A stretch of 64,000 nucleotides of DNA, taken from NCBI GenBank assembly GCA_947561585.1, contig CANNZV010003176.1:1-64000 (forward strand), read 5' to 3'. Under the pieces are notes generated by a model. It ran no database searches, was not told where the DNA came from, and saw nothing but the letters and a program-made list of their open reading frames with translations. Of this stretch, positions 1-11,285 are shown in pieces (within the stretch, counting starts at the first letter, position 1; each line of letters opens with the position of its first letter). The translations under genes were made by a program, and so were the position numbers. The DNA is from Caprella mutica. Lineage: Eukaryota; Arthropoda; Malacostraca; Amphipoda; Caprellidae.

Positions 1-135
1 ATTACAAATTGGTAATATTAATATCAAGAATTAAAATGTTTAATTTTTACTTTTTTATCTTGTGAACAAAATTGTGGATCTGTCCAATAACTGTGAACTT
101 ACCCTCTTATTTCAGTTAATTCATTGTTTTATTTG

Positions 136-1328
136 AAGGTTAGCAATGCCCTATCTTGTTATTAAAAGGTTAGCAATGCCCTATCTTGTTATTAAAAGGT
201 TAGCAATGCCCTATCTTGTTATTTAAAGGTTAGCAATGCCCTATCTTGTTATTAAAAGGTTAGCAATGCCCTATCTTGTTATTTAAAGGTTAGCAATGCC
301 CTATCTTGTTATTAAAAGGTTAGCAATGCCCTATCTTGTTATTAAAAGGTTAGCAATGCCCTATCTTGTTATTTAAAGGTTAGCAATGCCCTATCTTGTT
401 ATTAAAAGGTTAGCAATGCCCTATCTTGTTATTAAAAGGTTAGCAATGCCCTATCTTGTTATTAAAAGGTTAGCAATGCCCTATCTTGTTATTAAAAGGT
501 TAGCAATGCCCTATCTTGTTATTAAAAGGTTAGCAATGCCCTATCTTGTTATTAAAAGGTTAGCAATGCCCTATCTTGTTATTAAAAGGTTAGCAATGCC
601 CTATCTTGTTATTAAAAGGTTAGCAATGCCCTATCTTGTTATTTAAAGGTTAGCAATGCCCTATCTTGTTATTAAAAGGTTAGCAATGCCCTATCTTGTT
701 ATTAAAAGGTTAGCAATGCCCTATCTTGTTATTAAAAGGTTAGCAATGCCCTATCTTGTTATTAAAAGGTTAGCAATGCCCTATCTTGTTATTAAAAGGT
801 TAGCAATGCCCTATCTTGTTATTAAAAGGTTAGCAATGCCCTATCTTGTTATTAAAAGGTTAGCAATGCCCTATCTTGTTATTAAAAGGTTAGCAATGCC
901 CTATCTTGTTATTTAAAGGTTAGCAATGCCCTATCTTGTTATTAAAAGGTTAGCAATGCCCTATCTTGTTATTTAAAGGTTAGCAATGCCCTATCTTGTT
1001 ATTTAAAGGTTAGCAATGCCCTATCTTGTTATTTAAAGGTTAGCAATGCCCTATCTTGTTATTAAAAGGTTAGCAATGCCCTATCTTGTTATTAAAAGGT
1101 TAGCAATGCCCTATCTTGTTATTAAAAGGTTAGCAATGCCCTATCTTGTTATTAAAAGGTTAGCAATGCCCTATCTTGTTATTAAAAGGTTAGCAATGCC
1201 CTATCTTGTTATTTAAAGGTTAGCAATGCCCTATCTTGTTATTAAAAGGTTAGCAATGCCCTATCTTGTTATTAAAAGGTTAGCAATGCCCTATCTTGTT
1301 ATTAAAAGGTTAGCAATGCCCTATCTTG
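136..1328. repeat. 30-bp tandem repeat (about 40 copies) ending at an exon
   Basis: Thirty-base units containing GGTTAGCAATGCCCTATC are repeated head to tail with almost no divergence. Two variants alternate irregularly: ATTAAAAGG (about 30 junctions) and ATTTAAAGG (about 9). The last unit runs directly into coding sequence of the COMMD2-like exon, so the TTAG acceptor and the first bases of the exon are part of the repeat unit. Reading frames through it (a repeated MPYLVIKRLA peptide) are artefacts of the 30-bp periodicity. There are no spacers, so it is not a CRISPR array. Confidence 0.97.
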
Positions 1329-2534
1329 CACTGCTGGTTTGCTATCAAGAAGCTACCTAGCCAAAGAATCTCCTGATCAGCTGAGGGAAGCTCTCCAACA
1401 ACTTGCATTCGATGCAAAGAAAGTGCAGCTCTTGCTGAATGTTTATTATCCCAATGAATCTATTAAGGAGACTCCAGAGGTAAGTATCTTATTCTTATTC
1501 ATAAATGTGCATGGAAATTTGATAACCATAAAAATATTTAATAAGATTCTTCAATTTAAACTGATTACCTATTCACTAGTCTTATGCCTATATTGCTAGC
1601 AGTGTCCTAGTTTAGGTTTTGGTCCTATGAAACTTAACGCTAAACACTTTTTATTTTTCTAACCTAACTTTCTGTCCACATTAGGTTAAGAGTCTACACG
1701 CAATTGACTGGCGTATAGATGTCATTGCAGCAACTCGGTCAGTGAGCAACATTGCCGAGCCTCTGGTGACGCTACACCTTCACACTCGGCCTGAAGAGAT
1801 GGATGGTAAACTTTGTCATAATGGCTTATAAGCAGCTAGCTACTATAAAATAGTACTTTGCGTGGTTTCAGAAGATAGCTTACTATTTCTCTACATCTTC
1901 CCTATAGATAATATATTCTAACCTCTGTTATGATGCTTCCCTTTAATTGTTGCTACTATATATGGTAGCTATGGTTAAATACTATATAGCGTATACAAAT
2001 GGGAGTGGACAAGGAAACATTGGTAATCAGCTAGACAGAATATATTTGATAGTCTTCACAGTAACGAGGTTAGGCAGCAACTAAATTTTATAAGAAAATT
2101 ACAGCACGAGCAAAAGTATCTTTATGAACATTAAAATTTCAGAATATAGTTTTATTAGAGAATGACATAACAATTTATTATTAAAAACATATTCATATTA
2201 ACTAACTATAAATAAACGCATAACTAAATAAGTGAGGTACATTTTTAACAGCTATAACCACCTTCTTACCTTCAAATATTTTGTACTGGAACTTTCTTGC
2301 TGTAGTGGTTAGGAATATTATGTCAGGTTTATCTAGGACTGTTATTTTGGTGTTAATATTCATGACGCATATAGCTACTATTGTCTAAAATAACTCTCCC
2401 TCCTTGCAGACACCGCCCCCATTGCCCTACAGACGGATGTAAGGACATTACAGCATGTAAGCTCAGTACTGGAAGAGGCCTTGCAGCATGCTAGGGGCAG
2501 ACACCATGCTAGGATACAAGCACTGATGTCATGA
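1314..2534 (+). CDS. COMMD2: COMM domain-containing protein, COMMD2-like, last three exons (5' partial)
   Basis: Three exons join in frame: 1314-1479, 1685-1805 and 2410-2534 (stop TGA at 2532-2534), with donors GTAAGT and GTAAAC and acceptors TTAG, TTAG and GCAG. The product ends in a COMM domain: the AIDWRIDVIAA stretch is the family's hallmark W-[RK]-x-D start, and the tail ALQTDVRTLQHVSSVLEEAL resembles the COMMD2 C-terminus as I remember it. The first exon also follows COMMD2 (LL...F....LLLN.Y spacing). COMMD proteins form the Commander complex with CCDC22/CCDC93 in endosomal recycling. The N-terminal exons lie upstream of the window. Its first acceptor here sits in the last tandem-repeat unit; the first codons (N-A-L-S-C) come from that unit. 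COMMD membership is fairly safe, the paralogue number less so. Confidence 0.68.
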
Positions 2535-3540
2535 TAATTAGAACTTTATTGATAGGTGATAAAAATAGCTACAGAGATAAAAAATTAGGCATTTATAAAG
2601 CCCTTTTATAGGATCCAGCGATATCATTGGATCTTATTGGCCAGCAATAAAATAACAACAACAAAAAAAACGAAAACAATCTTCTTATGAAGACAAGTCT
2701 AGCTATTTGTTATTTATTTTCTAGTAGTTACTGAAAGAATTCATTCCATAGGTTTACACAATAGTGAGGCAGTCAAATGTTGTTAGTTTTTAACTGCTTG
2801 AAAAAAGCTAACATACAAACTTTTATTAGATAGATAAGTTAGTTATTGTTGTTGTCCAGTAAATATTACAATATCTCTGCTTGTCTTCGGAATATATGCA
2901 ATAGGTAGTATATTTTAGCTACCAAAGTAATCAATTACTGTGATGTACTCTTATCAGAATATAACTAATTTGAAAAAAGTAAGAACTTGAATAGATAGCC
3001 ATAACCGTATTAAAATTACTCAAAGGCTATAAGATATCATACTTTTCATATGTTTAACAATAGACCCATGAAGGTATTCTTTTATATGTATTATTTAAAT
3101 ATTAGCCGTTTTAATGATTATATATACTTATATTTTCGTCTTGTAAGTTTTCATAAACACATTCATAAATATCCTTTTTAACATTTTAATTATTCCTAAT
3201 TGTACATATCGGTTGTTTGCAGCAACAACGTCATAAACACAAAAACATGTATTTTAGAGTTATCCATATAGACATATAAATCATAAAATACTAATTATTT
3301 TGGTTAAAAAAAATCATCATTGTAGCTCTAAAATGTACCGCTAGAGAGGCTAAATGTCCTAACGATATACCATTTAATGTACGTGCATTACAATTACTAA
3401 AATGCCTCGCCTGAAAAACAGCTTTTTAGAAGTTATGACACTGTTCTCGCAAACAAGCGATGTCTTATAACTTAATTGTTTTTTTTTATGAACTTTATTG
3501 TTTAAAGTTTTTCTGTTGCATTTTTATTTTATTTGGGGCT
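2535..3540. other. 3' flank of the COMMD2-like gene and AT-rich intergenic DNA
   Basis: An AATAAA-type signal occurs near 2646, about 110 bases after the stop, and is the likely polyadenylation signal. The remainder is AT-rich with no ORF, RNA gene or clear repeat that I can see. Confidence 0.5.
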
Positions 3541-3544
3541 CTAT

Positions 3545-3990
3545 ATCCTTGAGCTGTCTGCGGTGAATGGAAGAAAAGAGGGGTGGTGTCCCTTCAGCAC
3601 TGAACTGTTGTAATTTGGATTATGTATTTTCTTTTTTAATAATTTACCATGTTTATCATTTTTTTAATACTACTTGCAGTTTTAGAGGATAGCGCTGGGG
3701 TTATGCTCTTCAACTACGAGGTCTTAGATTTTTGTGTTTGGTAGACTCGTAGGCTTCATTTACTATCACCTCTTCATTTTCCTCTTCCATCTGTGAGTGC
3801 AGCCACTGGTGCTTGTGTCCCTTTTAGTCACATTCCTTAGTAAGTGACTGCATTCGCAGAGTAGTTTTTCTGCATCCATAAATTTGTCACAAATATAGGT
3901 GGTAGATGACTTTGTCAGGAAGCCACTTTTCTCTCTAACTGCTTCTTCCAGTCCCTTGTAATTTTTAATATCGTTAGCGACATGTCCCTT
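3545..3990 (+). repeat. Dispersed repeat, left flank of the RING array
   Basis: This stretch has diverged reverse-complement similarity to 39790-40290 on the other side of the array. Shared blocks include GGATAGCGCTGGGGTTATGC, CATTTACTATCACCTCTTC and TTTTCTGCATCCAT. Truncated same-strand copies lie inside each array unit near 5203-5400, 12050-12250 and 22605-22810. No coding capacity is visible. It is probably an old non-autonomous transposon. Confidence 0.7.
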
Positions 3991-4306
3991 GGTACCAGAG
4001 AAAACATTAAACCCCTACCAATTAATATTTTAGTCTGTTTGCTGTTTGTTTATATTTGGTCACAGTAAGGTCATGCTTCATGAAGATTGTGCTAATAAAT
4101 ATTATTCACTAAATACTTTATGCTCACTTTACAATATTTATTTTATTTACATTTACAGGGAAGAAGGGATTTTATAAATATACTAATATTCATCCATGGT
4201 GTTACCAATTCAAAGATGTAGGTATGAAATCAAAGTCGAGTCATGGCCTTTTTGTTCGTTCCACACTCGAGTAGTTCTAGTGTAGCTATATAACTACCAA
4301 ATTCAG

Positions 4307-5961
4307 GGTGGTCCAAGAAAGCGCTCTATTTTAGTTTTTATCCCAAAGTTGTGTTTTACATTTATTTCTTTATTTTTCAGTTTATACGTAGACAGCAGGC
4401 CTGGGAGATTAGTTTGACATCAATTTGGATCGATCTGGAAGCTATACTATGCATGTATCAGCGGATGAAAATCATCGAATAGTACTTTGCCACAAAATCA
4501 GTTTGTGATTTTGTACTTGATGAAAAGGACAGTTTGACGGTTGGTTGGCAAATTTAAGGAGACAGGAAGTGTTGCAGATACACATGAAGACCACAGTGGT
4601 CAACATTAGGCATCTCTCAATATTGATAATTTGTGTGGACGCCTTGAGGAATCCCCACCCACTGAATTTGCAGCGAGTCTTGTCACTAAATAAATAAAAG
4701 TGATAGTTATTTACAATCCTTTGAGTCTTCGACTGATGTTTTCACAAAATGTATCTCGTTCTGTGTTATTGCGATCAGTTTGACTTTGAAAGACATAAAT
4801 TTTGTAGGGAAAGAGCTTAAAGTCCTTACGGATTCTGGTAATCAAAATGCCAGAGTTGATTTTCTGGGGGTTTCAAGAAAGTAATTTTTGCAAATTCTGA
4901 ATATTCCCTGGAATGATGTTGACCACAGTGGCCCATATAGGATCTGCCACACTTCCTGTCTCCTTAAATATGCCAACCAACCGTGTAATTGTCCCTTTCA
5001 TCAGGTACATTGTCCAAAATCTCTCTTGCATTGTCGCTGTGTCATGAGAACTGATTTTGTGGCAAAGTACGATTCGATGATTTAAACCGCTGATACATGC
5101 AGGGTCTAGGAAAATTGATCGAAAGCATTTGACCGAAAACAATTTATCGAATGGAGAACTGGTCGAAATGAAAATTGATCGAATAGATCAACATCAATTT
5201 TTTTCCATCTGTGAGTGCAGCAACTGGTGCTTAGTGTCCCTTTTTGTTACATTCCTTGGTAAGTGACTGTACTCACTGAGTAGCTTTTCTGCATCCATGA
5301 GCATTGTCACCTACTTTTTTCGTGAATCACCTTCCCTCTCTGACTGCTTCTTCCTATCTCTTGTATTTAATTCCCTTTTGCCGTCAGTGATATGGCTTTT
5401 GGTTTCGAAACATACGTTAAACCTATACTAAATTAATTAATTATTTAACTTTCATTTCACAAGTTATCTTGAACTATCTAAATTCTAAAATTAAGAAAAC
5501 ATAAAGTTATTCAAATTATAATGTATTTCAAAGCATATAATTCTCTGTTATAGAAATACTGTTTATTGAATAAATGTTTCGCATAGATTATCATTATATA
5601 TTATTATTGAATAAATTATTATTATATATAAATCATGGTAATAAGATCTAGTAGCTGTAATATATTGCAAGTAAGTTTCTCTGGTACTCCATGGTTTCAG
5701 TTATCATTGTCAGTTAGTGTAAATAGATAAAATTTCAATTTCAATCAATTTTGCTCCTGTCAATTCTCCATTCGATCAATTGCTTTCAATAGATTGTTTT
5801 CGGTCAATTGCTATCGATCAAGTCCTACATGCTTAGTATAGCCTCCAGTTGGATCCATATTGATGTCAAAATAACCTCCCAGGCCTCTTGTTTACGTATC
5901 ACCTTAGGAATGTGTGAAACACAACTTTGGGCGATGAAAGCCTTTTCTAGACCACTCGGTA
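4307..5961. mobile_element. Decayed inverted-repeat transposon containing a transposase relic
   Basis: The left arm (about 4307-4475) and right arm (about 5815-5961) are reverse complements over well over 100 bases: GGTGGTC at the left edge pairs with GACCACT at the right, and the CCCAAAGTTGTGTTT and GGCCTGGGAG blocks recur in order. A second, inner inverted copy of the transposase fragment lies at about 4430-4610 against 4915-5100. Only array unit 1 keeps the left arm; in units 2 and 3 it is replaced by the duplication junction, so the array broke and joined inside this element. Confidence 0.65.
4873..5142 (-). pseudogene. DUF4817/mariner-like transposase N-terminal relic, unit 1
   Basis: The minus strand reads MKGTITRLVGIFKETGSVAD, which resembles the helix-turn-helix start of mariner-family and DUF4817 transposases (typically a RLV-x-KF-x-ETGSV core). 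Nothing of the DDE catalytic domain follows. The same relic recurs in the other two units. It is non-functional as a transposase. Confidence 0.6.
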
Positions 5962-5989
5962 TACTAATTGTTTTTCAGTACAGGTAAAG

Positions 5990-6230
5990 CTCTTACAGCA
6001 GACGATCTTTAAACGGATCTTCCCTACAAAGGACAAACAAATTTCTGTTCTACTGGACATCCTGCTCGCTACAACGAACTCATTAGCTAAATAAGGTGGT
6101 TTAACAGATATTTTATTCGTCTACCAACTATCTAGTCAAATACTGATTATGTTCAGAGGTACAGGTAGACCCTCTGTTTTAACAGGACGACTTTAAGCAG
6201 AGTTTACTTACATCAGTAGTAGGGAAAATT
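5990..6230. mobile_element. Remnant with repeated transposon-end-like motifs
   Basis: Two related motifs in direct orientation, ACAGGTAAAGCTCTTACAGC near 5992 and ACAGGTAGACCCTCTGTTT near 6161, resemble ends of Tigger/pogo-type elements. No transposase is present. The same block recurs in units 2 (about 12835-13070) and 3 (about 23480-23715). Confidence 0.35.
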
Positions 6231-6431
6231 ATTTTTATAAACAATTTCATTTACATTAAAGGGACCATACAAAATATTGTACATAGTATTAGTGTTCCAT
6301 GCAAACATTATTTGAAATTTGTTGATAGAAAACAAAAGGATTGGAATAACAATGATAAAACTAGTATATACATGAGTTAAATTTATAAATACCTATTCAA
6401 ATACAAAGTTATGTTAAAAATGCTATGATTA

Positions 6432-6595
6432 GGGTTGTGACAATATGCGTTCAAAATCATAAATCTCGAAAATATTATAGATGGTGAGAATTGAATAGTC
6501 TAAACCTGAGATATATAGTATTCAACGCCATTTCAGGTAGTTTAGTGTATAATATTTTCAGGACTTATTATTTTAAACGCATATTGTCACAACCC
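6432..6595. mobile_element. TA-flanked MITE, 164 bp, unit 1
   Basis: The terminal inverted repeats GGGTTGTGACAATATGCGTT and its complement are perfect over at least 20 bases and are flanked by TA on both sides (6430-6431, 6596-6597). This fits a Tc1/mariner-mobilised MITE. The interior is short, AT-rich and non-coding. Confidence 0.9.
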
Positions 6596-7116
6596 TAGCA
6601 ATGATATAAGAAAACTATTAGTAAGAAATACTTAATTAGGTTTTTGGATTCTTTATATGGATCCATGGTCTTGGAATCAGCTCTGTTATTGTTTTAATTT
6701 GTCGGATCTAGTTAGCCCATTGGATAATTGGACTTTTTCTTTGTTTGAAATTCAGAGAGTAGAAGAAGAACGGGAAAAAAGCTTATATTTCTTATAACAA
6801 AAATATTGAACCAAATTTGAAATGGTTTGCAGTTTTATAATCAGTAGTCAGTTAGTTTTGGAGGACATGCGAGCTTATAATCAGTAACCTTTCTACTAAT
6901 GAATGCACAAATAAAAAAAATACAGTTGAGGTAATCTTTCGGTGATGATTTGACAAGAATGGGGATTATAATTTCTTGAAGAAAGACGGACCTGTTTCCA
7001 AAGAAATCAGTCCGTGCAGCAATGAAGTCATGTGTAGTGAATCCATTTTAAGAATAAAGGAATTATTTTCTACAGTCTGCCATGAAAAAACCAGTTTTCT
7101 ATCCATCTCCAAAATC

Positions 7117-7188
7117 CTCTCTAGTGGAGTAGACTCTCTATAGTGAACCAGTTGAAGTTCACTATAGAGGAGTGCTACTGTATAGTTG
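7117..7188. repeat. Pogo-like terminal hairpin, unit 1
   Basis: CTCTATAGTGAAC (7136-7148) and its exact complement GTTCACTATAGAG (7157-7169) are separated by eight bases. Flanking GGAGTAGA and GTGCTACTGTA extend the symmetry loosely. This looks like two transposon ends fused after loss of the interior. Unit 2 has an extra TA in the left arm (about 13992). Confidence 0.65.
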
Positions 7189-7256
7189 GGTTGAACCATT
7201 GAGAACCAATAAATCTGCATTATTGACTTACTATGTTCTGTAAAGAAAGGTATCAT

Positions 7257-8475
7257 ATATATGCTATAAGTATATATATAAATAATTTAAATATATATTT
7301 CTATGGTATCTATTCTCAGCTGTCTTAAATTATTTTCTATTATATGTACTACTATGCTATATAATGGTTATAATGCCTCTTTTAAATTTAAATATTTAAC
7401 AATGAAATAATTTCCGATGAAAATAGCTATTTCAACAGATTTATTTTATAAAATAATTAATTTAGTTAATGTTCATGTTTCTATCCTAAATTCATAATAA
7501 TAAAGTTTTTGATGCGAAAATAATTCAAATATAAATCTTACTTATTTTAGAAATAGATTCAAACATCGTAACTTACAAATCATTCTGTACTCACAATATT
7601 AAGGATACCCTTCAAGTTAGGTATCCTGGTCAGTGGCTTCACCTCCAAAATCTTGAACCTGAAACCACGTGTTTTCTAATATCGAAACCTACATGTCTCT
7701 GCAGTAATTATTATTATTCACTATTTAGATAAACAAAGTATATATTATAGTGCATAAAATATTATACTGATTCAAATAAAAATACATCTACAAATGGTTG
7801 ATTTTTATTCGAATTAAATATAAAATAATATAATGAATAGTATAACTTTGAGAAAACTCCTGGATTTGAATTTTATTAAATTACTAAATTAATTACACTG
7901 AAAGAAGAGATTTCATTTCACCTTGCTAATTTGAACATAAACTTTATAATGTTGAATATTTTGATAATCTTCACTGTGTTCACAAGTTAGATTTTTGTTT
8001 AGAGAACACATTCTCTGGCAACACTTCTGATATGAGGTCTAAACAGAAGTCACGTGCAGCTCTCAGGTTTGGAAGTGCGGATTAGTTGATACGTTTACTA
8101 GGTAAGATCTAAGGTGTTAAAGATATAGTTATATATTTTCTATGTTATCAATTGGAGTATTTATTTGTTTTTAATAGGAATTCTCTACACAAGTTTGATT
8201 AATATTCTACAATGAGTGAATATAGGTATGGACAAGCAAAACCTTGTTAGAAAAAGTGGTGCCCCACAATAAGCGATTTAATTCCAGTTGAATGTGGTGG
8301 GATATGCAGTCTTATTTATAATGATAATACACATATATTTTAAATTGTGTGGGACTGTACACAGTGTAGAGTATACATGTATGTAAAATCTACTCATATT
8401 ATGATATTCCTATAAGCAATTATAGTAAATATTAGTTGAAATACTTTAAGGTTTCTATTATTGTGTATGAGATGT
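7257..8475. other. AT-rich upstream region of RING gene copy 1
   Basis: No ORF or RNA gene is visible. A consensus-like donor (TTTACTAG followed by GTAAGATC) at 8101-8109 and the CACGTG-containing stretch at 8050 could mark a distal 5' exon of the RING gene. The same sequence recurs upstream of copies 2 and 3. Confidence 0.4.
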
Positions 8476-8563
8476 TAATTAATATTCATTCTCCATCCTA
8501 CTACAGTATAAAGATTGGAAGAGTAGCCTAGTTGTGTGTTATATTGTTCTGGGAAATATAGCG

Positions 8564-8657
8564 TGACGTCAGATATTTTGAACCAATCAGCGACTGTTGG
8601 AGTCACGTGACTGAGGACCGTACCGAAATATGGCTCAGAAGTTATATATTTTATAAG
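8564..8657 (+). promoter_or_regulatory. Candidate promoter of RING gene copy 1 (CRE, CCAAT, E-box, TATA)
   Basis: Within 95 bases, in order: a perfect palindromic CRE TGACGTCA (8564-8571), AACCAATCAG (8581-8590, CCAAT box), the E-box palindrome GTCACGTGAC (8602-8611) and a TATATATTTTATAAG box (8643-8657). Transcription would start near 8675, giving a 5' UTR exon that splices to the acceptor at 8890-8891 (TTTTTTTCAG). Intervening donor-like sites occur near 8751. Predicted from motifs only. Confidence 0.5.
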
Positions 8658-8987
8658 ATTACGGACAGGTCGCGCATACATTACCGAAACACATAGTGAT
8701 AAGAGCGATACAGGACTCTAATGATTTGACTGTCAATATTTATAGTAAGCTGATTCTTAAAGAAAGGTGTATGTGTGAAGTAATATACTAATATATATTA
8801 TAAATTAAATAATATTTAGAGAAATCTTATTTTATCTGTAAGCATTATGAAAATTCATTTAAATATAAAATTAATGTTTAATTTTTTTCAGGTGTCAATC
8901 TACAACTCAGTCGCATTCCATAATTTGGTGACTTGAAAGTTCATTCACTTTTCAATCTATTTGTCAGTGACTCATAAAAATAGAATC

Positions 8988-11285
8988 ATGGCTCCTATTG
9001 TATTTCAAGAAACTGAAGACATGACAGATTACGAGAAAATAACCTGCAACTTGTTCGGCAGAAGTGTCTTTCTGGCAAAATTGGAATTGGAGCCATTTTT
9101 TATAGATGGGAGTATCATGTCTGCGGAAAGAACGGACGATCCTCGGGTTTGGAAGTTTAGTTGCAGTCCACTGCTTTGCGATGTACACGACCAAGACTTG
9201 GATAGTTTGAGCTTATTCTTACTTCACACATACATTCATCACTCAACAGCAAGCTACAATAAAAGATTTGAAGATATTTTCCCTCTTCTTATGAAGGTTT
9301 TTGCAATAGCTATTGAAAAGATAGACTCACAGTATCGTCAGCGCTTGTGGATTGATTCAAGTAACCTGATGATAATTATAGCTCAGATTTTCAAACGAAT
9401 TGGACCTGTCGTCAAAGTGAAACAGTCTCCGGTCATCCTCAAGAAAATGTTATGTATAGTGATGAAACTAGATGCAAAATTTCTTCTTCGTACAAAACTG
9501 AAGGATCAGTGGGGCTTGATGATGTTATTTTATATGACTTTACATATTTTGAGGGGGGAATTAGAGTGTGCCAGAGAATTAATGAAGCATAATGATCTAC
9601 ATTTAGGTAAAACGATGATAATTCCCAACATGAACAATAAAGTATTAGATTATTTTAATTTCAAGAAGTTTGGTTTTTTTAAGGGGGGTAACGTGTGCCT
9701 TGTTGAAATAAGTGATGATTATGACTATAGAGGCCCTAGCATAGCCATCATTTCTTATCATTATAAGATGAAACCTATGAGTAGTCTAGAGTCTGTCGGG
9801 AATCTACAAATCTACAAAATTGAAACAGGATTATTTGCAGAACATCCAATTTTTTCAACGAAAATTATCAACAGTTATCAAAAATTAACAGACATGAGCA
9901 CAAGTATGTGTGTCGACAAAATGGAAATAAGTCAAATATTGAATGACTTTGATGAAAGTTTTTGGTTACAGAGAAAACGGATTGATTCAGACTCTAAGCA
10001 AATCCTGTTCCAAAAGCATGAAGTTGAATTTATCTATCATTTCATTATTAAGGCAGTTTCATCTTTACAAATGTGTCAATTAGAAGAATCTGAAGCCAAT
10101 TCCCAATTCATTCAGAAGTTGAAGGATATGCTGAATTCACTACGGTATTGTGAAATAATTCCACACATCACTAGTACTATCGCTCTGTCTTTGATGAAAG
10201 AAACCTTCAAACTATGGACCAAATATTCTGAAAGTTACAGACTGTACTCTATCTCTGTAAAACTGGCCTTCATCTTGGAAGAATTTCCGATGAAAACATT
10301 TCTAAAATATAATGATACTCAATGTTCAAGATATCGTTTTGATCAACAATTGAAATTGATAGCATCGGCAATTAATATTTCGGTTGTAAGGAAAAATGAT
10401 TGGAAACTCATACTTGCCAAAGGAAACACGCCTGTAGATTGTCTGGAAAGATACCAACAGAAGGAGTGTCCCATTTGCTGGGTTGAGTTCCACAAAATAG
10501 ATTTCTGCCTGCTTCCTTGTCAACATGCGTTCTGTACTTCGTGTATCATAGCACATAATAAAATTAATAAAAGGTAAGACATAATTGAATAATATTTCAT
10601 TCTAACATCAGTTTAATTAAGTAACTAACATGGTTGATTATCTTAAAAAACTAGGTATTGAATTTATTCAATATCACTTTCACAATTTTACAGTTTATAG
10701 CGCTTATTATACCTTCCAAACTTTATTTATCATTGTTTCTAGTCAAACTCATATTAGATTCTAATAGCATGTTGCCATTGTTTTTAATTAGGATTTCTCA
10801 AATATTTCACTTCTGGCCATAAGTTACTGAAATATATTGGTTACTTCAGACATACTCTGCATTATGTATATTGTAAGTAATTTTTATGTATAAACCTTTT
10901 TGGTCCCAAAATTCCACTATTCATTGGAAGGTAATTAAATCCACCTTAACACTTGGTTTCTCAACGCCGCGTGAAAAAATGCCCATGGCAAGGGTTGCAT
11001 GTGGAACCCTTCACATTTCCGTTTTTTTACCAGGGTTTTTTTCACGCATGTGTGAAGGTTCCCTTTAAAACATTGTAGCTAAACTTTTTGCAATGAACAT
11101 TTTTTTTTAACGCGGCATTGAGAAACGCAACTGTTAAGTGGACTGTGGACTGGTATTGTAAATATGTCATATGCTTATCTAATCTTTTTTCCAGTTTGCG
11201 ATGCTCTTCCTGCAACGAACCTTTCAAAGAAGCTATCCTGAGTCGACACATCACACAAATCTATCAAGATTTGATTACCTCGTGA
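8988..11285 (+). CDS. RING finger protein of unknown function, array copy 1
   Basis: Exon 1 is 8988-10573 and exon 2 is 11195-11285. The start is the ATG in good context (ATCATGG); the frame opens slightly earlier, but only at a TTG. The predicted protein is 558 residues. Residues 1 to about 490 are helix-rich and match no family I recognise. The C-terminus is a C3HC4 RING: CPIC, x13, C-Q-H, FC, SC, then the last pair CSSC. The last pair comes only from exon 2, because the exon 1 frame runs into a TAA made by the donor itself (AAAAG|GTAAG). A RING of this type suggests E3 ubiquitin ligase activity (inference). This copy lacks four residues (ISRF) present in copies 2 and 3. Its intron carries a TTAA MITE. 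Confidence 0.88.
10950..11133. mobile_element. TTAA-flanked MITE in the RING-gene intron, copy 1
   Basis: Ends CACTTGGTTTCTCAACGCCG and, as complement, a matching CGCGGCATTGAGAAACG are flanked by TTAA (10946-10949 and 11134-11137). TTAA duplications are typical of piggyBac-mobilised MITEs. The interior also contains a pair of inverted GTGTGAAGGTTCCC-like segments. Confidence 0.85.

Noticed and set aside
136..1328. CRISPR-like array or a repeat-protein gene (MPYLVIKRLA repeats)
   Set aside because: Units are contiguous with no spacers, and the reading frames arise only because the period is 30 bp. They stop at the rarer variant and have no start context or signals of a gene.
4888..5085. 65-residue + strand ORF present in all three units
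   Set aside because: It is the antisense shadow of the transposase relic; conservation is due to the recent duplication.
8475..8681. 68-residue minus-strand ORF upstream of each RING gene
   Set aside because: It runs antisense through the promoter-like block, and its identity among copies follows from recent duplication. No domain or splice context supports it.
8961..8987. TTG start nine codons upstream of the RING ATG
   Set aside because: This is a eukaryotic gene and the ATG at 8988 has good context; the upstream codons are probably 5' UTR.
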